Assembly (NCBI RefSeq): GCF_002154225.1
Contig: NZ_MTSE01000002.1
Coordinates: 1 to 64,000, forward strand
Source: Hymenobacter crusticola
Lineage (GTDB): Bacteria > Bacteroidota > Bacteroidia > Cytophagales > Hymenobacteraceae
Reading direction: 5' to 3'
Length of the DNA: 64,000 bases
Shown here: one piece after another, positions 59,747 through 64,000 of the stretch
How the letters are laid out: each line of letters begins with the position of its first letter
Position numbering within the stretch: position 1 is the stretch's first letter
The notes under the pieces: model-generated
Seen by the model: only the letters and a program-made list of their open reading frames with translations
The model's database searches: none
What the model was told of the DNA's origin: nothing
Translations under genes and position numbers: made by a program

Positions 59747-60493
59747 ATGAAACACTTGTTACTAGCTGTAGGAGCACTGCTGTTTGGGTTGCCTGCTCGA
59801 GCACAATTTACCCAAACCTTTACTGGCTCCTTAGGTGTCAATGATCCTACGATTCCAGGCGAACGTCTTTTCCGAGACGCTACGCCGTCGGTGTGCGGAA
59901 CCACAAAGGCGTATCCTGGGGTTAGCAGTGGCGCTGCTAATGTGCATTACGACACCTACACAATCAGGAATGCCAACCCAACCACTACGGCATGTGCGGT
60001 AATTACCCTGACGTCGCAATGCTCAGAAAGCACAACATCCGCGCTCATCTTTGGCTCGGCCTACACGGGTAGCTTTGTGCCCACTAACCTAGCTACAAAC
60101 TATAAAGGTGACATGGGGAGCAGCCCCGTAGGCAATGCCGCCACCACAATGAGTATCAATCTGACGCCTAATCAGACGGTGGTATTAGTAGTAAGCGGCG
60201 TAACATCTGCTTCTACCTGTAGCTCCTATACGCTAGGGGTCAATTCAAGCACTGTATTACCTGTTAGTAAAGACGTTGAAGCTAAGGTTGCTCTTGCTGC
60301 TTATCCCAACCCCGTTGAAGACGTATTGCATATCACGGCTGCCAAAGCGGGGACGTATACTTTGTACAACGCAACCGGCGTAGACGTACTGCACCTCAAA
60401 GAAGGCGATGCGTCATTAAGCAAGTTGCCAGCCGGTGTGTACATGCTTCAGCAGAACGAAACCAAAGTTGTGAAACGCATTGTGAAGCTATAG
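59747..60493 (+). CDS. Secreted T9SS cargo protein of unknown function
   Basis: 248 residues. Signal peptide 1-20 (MKHLLLAVGALLFGLPARAQ). Residues 22-165 form a Thr/Ser-rich beta domain (FTQTFTGSLGVNDPTIPGER, VCGTTKAYPGVSSGAANVHYDTY, five Cys in total there) reminiscent of the bacterial pre-peptidase or calx-like domains, without active-site residues I can name. The C-terminus (LAAYPNPVEDVLHITAAKAG..GVYMLQQNETKVVKRIVKL) is a T9SS type A sorting domain, so the protein is secreted or anchored at the surface. Its transcript may end at the hairpin 60612-60646 ahead of the next gene. Confidence 0.87.
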   Translation: MKHLLLAVGALLFGLPARAQFTQTFTGSLGVNDPTIPGERLFRDATPSVCGTTKAYPGVSSGAANVHYDTYTIRNANPTTTACAVITLTSQCSESTTSALIFGSAYTGSFVPTNLATNYKGDMGSSPVGNAATTMSINLTPNQTVVLVVSGVTSASTCSSYTLGVNSSTVLPVSKDVEAKVALAAYPNPVEDVLHITAAKAGTYTLYNATGVDVLHLKEGDASLSKLPAGVYMLQQNETKVVKRIVKL

Positions 60494-60611
60494 AAGCTAG
60501 GTAAGTGCTAGCGCCAACTAGGTAGTTGAACGTAAGCGTTCTGGCGTGGGCTTCAGGCAAAATGTTGTTCAGTTAAGCACCCTAACTTAACAGAAATGGG
60601 TTCGTACACGG

Positions 60612-60646
60612 ATAAGTCAGCCCATCCAAGGGCTGACTTATTTTTT
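60612..60646 (+). terminator. Intrinsic-terminator-like hairpin ending 3 nt before a start codon
   Basis: ATAAGTCAGCCC / GGGCTGACTTAT, 12-bp perfect stem, 6-nt loop, then T run to 60646. The start codon of the PQQ-type dehydrogenase is at 60650. It fits the end of the preceding gene or an attenuator of the next. Confidence 0.85.
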
Positions 60647-60649
60647 GTT

Positions 60650-61975
60650 ATGAAACATACTCCCTGCTACCTAGCTTTTCTGCTACTAGCGGCTTGCGGA
60701 GGGCCTTCCAAAGAGGAAAAAGCTGCTGCAGCCGATAATCCTGCCAAAACCATCGAAACGCCAGATGCCCAAGCGGTGCATCTGCCCCAGCCCTATGCTT
60801 CCAAGTCGGTAACGAACCGCGTGAACCTGCAAGAGTGGCCCGCGGGCAAAACGCCCACCGTGCCAGCTGGCTTCACTGTCACCGAGTATGCTGGCAACCT
60901 AGACAGCCCTCGTTGGATGTACGTGTTGCCTAACGGCGACGTACTGGTAGCCGAGGCTAATACCGTTCCTACCACAGCTGTGAAGAAGACTACGGTGGCG
61001 CTGAAGCTAGACCCATCGAAAGCCTCGCGCCCGACGAGTGCTGACCGCATCACGCTGTTTCGCGATACCAACAAAGACGGCAAGCCCGATGTGCGTGAAA
61101 CGTTTCTGGCTCACCTCGATCAACCTCTGGGCATGTTGGTTATTGGCAACAAGTTTTACGTGGCGAACACCGACGGCGTGATGGTGTTTCCTTACCAGCC
61201 GGGCGCAACCAAGATTACGGGACAAGGCAAGCAAATTCTGGATTTGCCTCGGGGTGGCTACAACAACCACTGGACCCGCAACCTGCTTGCTAGCGCCGAC
61301 AACTCCAAGATTTACGTAACGGTAGGCTCGGGCAGCAATGTGATGGAACACGGTCCTGCGAACGAAGCACGCCGCGCTAACATTTTGCAGATCAACCCAG
61401 ATGGCAGCGGCGAGAAAATCTATGCTAGCGGCCTGCGGAACCCGGTAGGCATTGATTGGCAGCCGGGTACCCAAACGCTGTGGGCGGCCGTGAACGAACG
61501 TGACGAGCTAGGAGATGAACTCGTGCCCGACTACATGACCAGCGTGAAAGAAGGTGGTTTCTACGGTTGGCCGTATTCCTATTATGGTCAGAACGAAGAC
61601 CCACGCCGCAAAGGAGAGCGGCCTGATTTGGTAAAGAAGACCATCGTGCCCGACGTACCGCTCGGGGCGCACACCGCTTCGCTAGGGCTAGCTTTTTATA
61701 CCAAAGATGCCTTCCCAGCGAAATACCATAAAGGCGCTTTCGTAGGCCAACACGGCTCCTGGAACCGCTCGACGTTCTCGGGTTATAAAGTGGTTTTCGT
61801 GCCGTTTGAGGGCGGCAAACCAGGCAAGCCCGAAGACTTCATGACCGGCTTCCTGGTGGGCGGCGACTCCAAAGATGCGTACGGCCGGCCAGTGGGTGTG
61901 ACTGTACTGCCTGACGGCTCGCTGCTAGTAGCCGACGACGCCGCCAACCGCATTTGGCGCGTGAGTGCTACCTAG
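60650..61975 (+). CDS. PQQ-type sorbosone dehydrogenase-like lipoprotein
   Basis: Start at 60650 (MKHTPCYLAFLLLAACGGPS): an ideal lipobox LLAAC with Cys16. The upstream ATG at 60596 would bury the lipobox. 441 residues. Sorbosone dehydrogenase propeller motifs: VTEYAGNLDSPRWMYVLPNGDVLVAEA, GGYNNHWTRNLLAS (the catalytic His), YVTVGSGSN, GLRNPVGIDWQPGTQTLWAAVNERDELGDEL and GGFYGWPYSYYGQNED. A lipid anchor, not a T9SS tail, distinguishes it from the two relatives at 19891 and 39171. The start lies three bases after an intrinsic-terminator-like hairpin, so its expression may be controlled by transcription read-through. Confidence 0.93.
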   Translation: MKHTPCYLAFLLLAACGGPSKEEKAAAADNPAKTIETPDAQAVHLPQPYASKSVTNRVNLQEWPAGKTPTVPAGFTVTEYAGNLDSPRWMYVLPNGDVLVAEANTVPTTAVKKTTVALKLDPSKASRPTSADRITLFRDTNKDGKPDVRETFLAHLDQPLGMLVIGNKFYVANTDGVMVFPYQPGATKITGQGKQILDLPRGGYNNHWTRNLLASADNSKIYVTVGSGSNVMEHGPANEARRANILQINPDGSGEKIYASGLRNPVGIDWQPGTQTLWAAVNERDELGDELVPDYMTSVKEGGFYGWPYSYYGQNEDPRRKGERPDLVKKTIVPDVPLGAHTASLGLAFYTKDAFPAKYHKGAFVGQHGSWNRSTFSGYKVVFVPFEGGKPGKPEDFMTGFLVGGDSKDAYGRPVGVTVLPDGSLLVADDAANRIWRVSAT

Positions 61976-62007
61976 ATTGCTCCTTTAAATCTGCGTGAAA
62001 TTACCGG

Positions 62008-62040
62008 AACAGGCTGCCCATATCGGGCAGCCTGTTTTCT
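62008..62040 (+). terminator. Terminator of the sorbosone dehydrogenase-like gene
   Basis: AACAGGCTGCCC / GGGCAGCCTGTT stem, 5-nt loop, TTTTCT. Confidence 0.9.
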
Positions 62041-62093
62041 TTGTAGCGTAATCAACGACTCGCGACTCCCTACTTTTCTTACTTAATGGCCTC

Positions 62094-62768
62094 ATGGAGA
62101 TAATCAAACACTTTTTTGACCTCGTAATGCACCTCGATAAAACGCTCATCGACGTGGTGCAGCAGTACGGCGGTCTTACCTATCTGATTTTATTCCTGAT
62201 CATCTTCACCGAAACGGGAGTTGTCATCTTTCCCTTTCTGCCCGGCGATTCGTTGCTGTTTGTGGCTGGCACGCTGGCCGCCCGGTCCGTATCGCCCGGC
62301 TCCGACCAAACCCTGCTGCACCTGACGTATTTGATTCCGCTGCTGTTTATCGCAGCTTTCCTCGGCGATAATCTCAACTACTTTATTGGTGACTACCTAG
62401 GTCCGAAAGTGTTTCAGAAGGACTATAAACTATTCAAACGCAAATACTTAGAAGATACCCAAGCCTTCTATGCCAAGCACGGCGGCAAAACTATCATCAT
62501 GGCGCGTTTCATTCCCATTGTGCGCACGTTTGCGCCGTTTGTGGCGGGCGTAGGCAGCATGAAATATGCTTATTTTATCAGCTACAGCGTGGGCGGGGCG
62601 TTGCTCTGGGTGATTTCGCTGACAATGGCCGGTTACCTGTTCGGCAACATTCCGGTAGTGGAAAAGAACTTTACCATTGTTATCTACCTCATCATTCTAG
62701 TTTCGGTGGCGCCGCCGCTGTTTCAGTTTCTGAAGCAAAAGCTGAGCGGTCGGCCATCGGAAGCGTAG
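62094..62768 (+). CDS. DedA family membrane protein
   Basis: 224 residues with the DedA hallmarks: FLIIFTETGVVIFPFLPGDSLLFVAGTLAA at about 36-64 (the E of the helix and FLPGDS motif), LGDNLNYFIGDYLG near 96, YAKHGGKTIIMARFIPIVRTFAPFVAGVGSMKY near 137-169 (the conserved R pair). About five membrane spans. DedA proteins act in membrane homeostasis; some flip undecaprenyl phosphate or phosphatidylethanolamine. The exact substrate here is unknown. It starts 118 bp after the dehydrogenase stop, with a terminator in between. Confidence 0.95.
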   Translation: MEIIKHFFDLVMHLDKTLIDVVQQYGGLTYLILFLIIFTETGVVIFPFLPGDSLLFVAGTLAARSVSPGSDQTLLHLTYLIPLLFIAAFLGDNLNYFIGDYLGPKVFQKDYKLFKRKYLEDTQAFYAKHGGKTIIMARFIPIVRTFAPFVAGVGSMKYAYFISYSVGGALLWVISLTMAGYLFGNIPVVEKNFTIVIYLIILVSVAPPLFQFLKQKLSGRPSEA

Positions 62769-62793
62769 CTAGGTGCTGTACTCTATTTTCAAG

Positions 62794-62830
62794 AAAACCG
62801 CTCCGCCAATTGGTCGGGGCGGTTTTTTTT
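62794..62830 (+). terminator. Terminator of the DedA gene
   Basis: AACCGCTCCG / CGGGGCGGTT stem with one G-T pair, then eight T. Confidence 0.9.
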
Positions 62831-62870
62831 GTTGCTTTAGGAATTGAACGCGTTGAGCTAGCCCCGTTAT

Positions 62871-63611
62871 ATGAGAGAATTCGGCCTTATTGGCAAATCC
62901 CTTAGTCATTCATTTTCGCAGACCTATTTCACCCAAAAGTTTCAGAACCTAGAACTGACGGATTGTTCGTACGAACTGTTCGAACTGGCCGACATCACGG
63001 AGCTGCCAGCCTTGCTAGCCAGCCGCCCGAACCTAGCTGGCCTCAACGTCACGATTCCGTACAAAGAACAAGTGTGGCCTTATTTATCGGATGTGGCGCC
63101 ATCAGCAGCCCGCGTGGGTGCGGTCAACGTGATTGAGGTAACCGCCGACGGGCAGTACATCGGACACAACACCGACTACACAGGCTTTCGCGAATCGCTT
63201 GAGCGGTTTTACCCAGACCGCGGCGAGGATGTAGCGGCACTAGTACTCGGTACTGGCGGGGCTTCCAAGGCCGTGGAAGTAGCTTTGCGTGACCTAGGTA
63301 TTCGCTACTGGGTGGTGTCACGCAACCCACTGAGCAAGGGGCTCACCTACGATGATCTGACGCCCGCGCTGGTTGCGGCGCATGCGCTGATCATCAATGC
63401 TACGCCATTGGGCACGTACCCGCGCATCGAGGAGTTTCCGCCGTTGCCCTACGAAGTTCTATCGCCCCAGCACTACCTCTACGACCTCGTGTACAATCCG
63501 CGCGAAACGCGCTTCCTGCAAAAAGGGGCAGAGATGGGCGCGCACACCACCAATGGGTTTGAAATGCTCTGTCTGCAAGCTGAAGCGGCGTGGCGCATCT
63601 GGAATAAATAG
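62871..63611 (+). CDS. aroE: Shikimate dehydrogenase
   Basis: 246 residues. Shikimate-binding loop at the N-terminus (FGLIGKSLSHSFSQTYFTQ, with the SLSHS serines), GLNVTIPYKEQVWPYLS near 58-74 (Lys catalytic) and NVIEV..IGHNTDYTGFRESLERF (the Asn and Asp of the active site) near 85-106. The nucleotide loop is VLGTGGASKAV near 124. It reduces 3-dehydroshikimate with NADPH in aromatic synthesis. The length is a little short of the E. coli enzyme (272), as usual for Bacteroidota. It is convergent with wrbA across the hairpin 63698-63727. Confidence 0.96.
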   Translation: MREFGLIGKSLSHSFSQTYFTQKFQNLELTDCSYELFELADITELPALLASRPNLAGLNVTIPYKEQVWPYLSDVAPSAARVGAVNVIEVTADGQYIGHNTDYTGFRESLERFYPDRGEDVAALVLGTGGASKAVEVALRDLGIRYWVVSRNPLSKGLTYDDLTPALVAAHALIINATPLGTYPRIEEFPPLPYEVLSPQHYLYDLVYNPRETRFLQKGAEMGAHTTNGFEMLCLQAEAAWRIWNK

Positions 63612-63697
63612 CTGCGCCAAAACAATGGCGTAAATGGGTAGCGGAGTAAAAGGTTCAAGAACAAGGTTCTTACCTTATTTCGTTGCTCTCTAAACGA

Positions 63698-63727
63698 CAA
63701 CAGCCACCCGTTCCCGAGTGGCTGTTG
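63698..63727. terminator. Hairpin between aroE and wrbA
   Basis: CAACAGCCAC / GTGGCTGTTG, 10-bp stem, 10-nt loop, no T run, between convergent genes. Confidence 0.6.
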
Positions 63728-63755
63728 AAGGTTGCAAGATAGTGTGCAGAAAAGC

Positions 63756-64000
63756 TTATTCTTTGACGGCGAGCTTGCGGGCAATTTCAGCCGTGTGCCG
63801 GCCTTGGAAGCGGGCTCCTTCTAGCTCATTGGGGCTAGGCTGACGCTCGCCCTGGCCACCAGCCACGGTGCTCGCACCATAAGGCGTGCCGCCGGTTACT
63901 TCCTCGTGGCCCATTTGGCCTTGCCAAGCATAAGGTAAGCCGACTACCACAAACCCGTGGTGGAATAGCTCCGTGTGGAAGGAGCGGATAGTGGTTTCCT
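63756..64000 (-). CDS. wrbA: NAD(P)H:quinone oxidoreductase WrbA, C-terminal part (cut by window end)
   Basis: The frame is open from the window edge to the TAA at 63756-63758, 81 codons. It reads [20 protein letters not shown] then [20 protein letters not shown] and [20 protein letters not shown], the C-terminal third of WrbA flavodoxin-like quinone reductases (FMN-binding [11 protein letters not shown] stretch). WrbA carries two electrons from NADH to quinones. The start and first two-thirds lie beyond the window. The shorter ORF starting at GTG (63950) is within the same frame and not a separate start. Confidence 0.95.
   Translation of the reverse strand, partial: ETTIRSFHTELFHHGFVVVGLPYAWQGQMGHEEVTGGTPYGASTVAGGQGERQPSPNELEGARFQGRHTAEIARKLAVKE

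Overview
The window looks like chromosomal DNA from a Bacteroidota member of the Cytophagales, most likely Hymenobacteraceae (Hymenobacter or a close relative). The evidence is type IX secretion (T9SS) C-terminal sorting tails on several secreted proteins, a SusC/CirA-like TonB-dependent receptor, promoters matching the Bacteroidota consensus TTG-N19/20-TAnnTTTG, the general absence of Shine-Dalgarno sequences, a moderately high GC content, and a great abundance of CTAG-centred words such as CCTAGGT. There is no rRNA, tRNA, CRISPR array, prophage or intact insertion sequence that I can see. Most genes are housekeeping or envelope functions, and almost every convergent gene pair is separated by one symmetrical hairpin terminator.

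Layout. 1-4.95 kb: tail of a T9SS cargo gene, an unknown protein coupled to a membrane DnaJ protein, TerC, YajQ, a GNAT, a PaaI-like thioesterase and an NYN nuclease with a cold-shock domain. 5.5-11.4 kb: YdjM-like membrane protein, mfd (TTG start), a small membrane protein and a GNAT. 11.5-19.8 kb: a GlxA-type AraC regulator divergent from a DoxX gene with a pair of direct repeats between them, a DHFR-like reductase, a set of small low-complexity exported proteins, an M19 dipeptidase, a HAD phosphatase, YceI and an alpha/beta hydrolase. 19.9-26.7 kb: PQQ-type sugar dehydrogenase, M48 protease, a periplasmic protein with three TonB_C-like repeats and asd. A 100-bp copy of the 3' end of asd lies directly after the TonB_C gene.

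26.8-32.9 kb: a lamin-tail/gliding-CTD surface protein, a DUF1800 protein and a Tat-exported DUF1501 protein form a likely operon. 33.0-39.1 kb: a metal-homeostasis block (outer-membrane barrel, TonB-dependent receptor, Nramp importer, divergent CDF exporter). The receptor and the Nramp/CDF promoters share the operator-like inverted repeat TTTAG-N6-CTAAA. 39.2-50.2 kb: second PQQ dehydrogenase, amidase, HD hydrolase, S9 peptidase, PAP2 phosphatase, metK, HPF, XerC/D and rpsU. 50.3-58.5 kb: acyl-CoA dehydrogenase, then a Wza/Wzc/PHP-phosphatase polysaccharide export set of lower GC, an epimerase and a TPR protein. 58.7-64 kb: ComA-like phosphosulfolactate synthase, a T9SS cargo, a third PQQ-type dehydrogenase with a terminator-like hairpin touching its start codon, DedA, aroE and the 3' end of wrbA.

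I do not see a self-evident new defence or mobile system. The observations I consider most worth following are the shared TTTAG-N6-CTAAA sites of the metal block, the asd remnant that brackets the TonB_C gene, the attenuator-like hairpin at 60612-60646, the 23-bp-spaced direct repeats at the GlxA/DoxX promoter, the LTD-DUF1800-DUF1501 triad, and the abundance of CCTAGGT.
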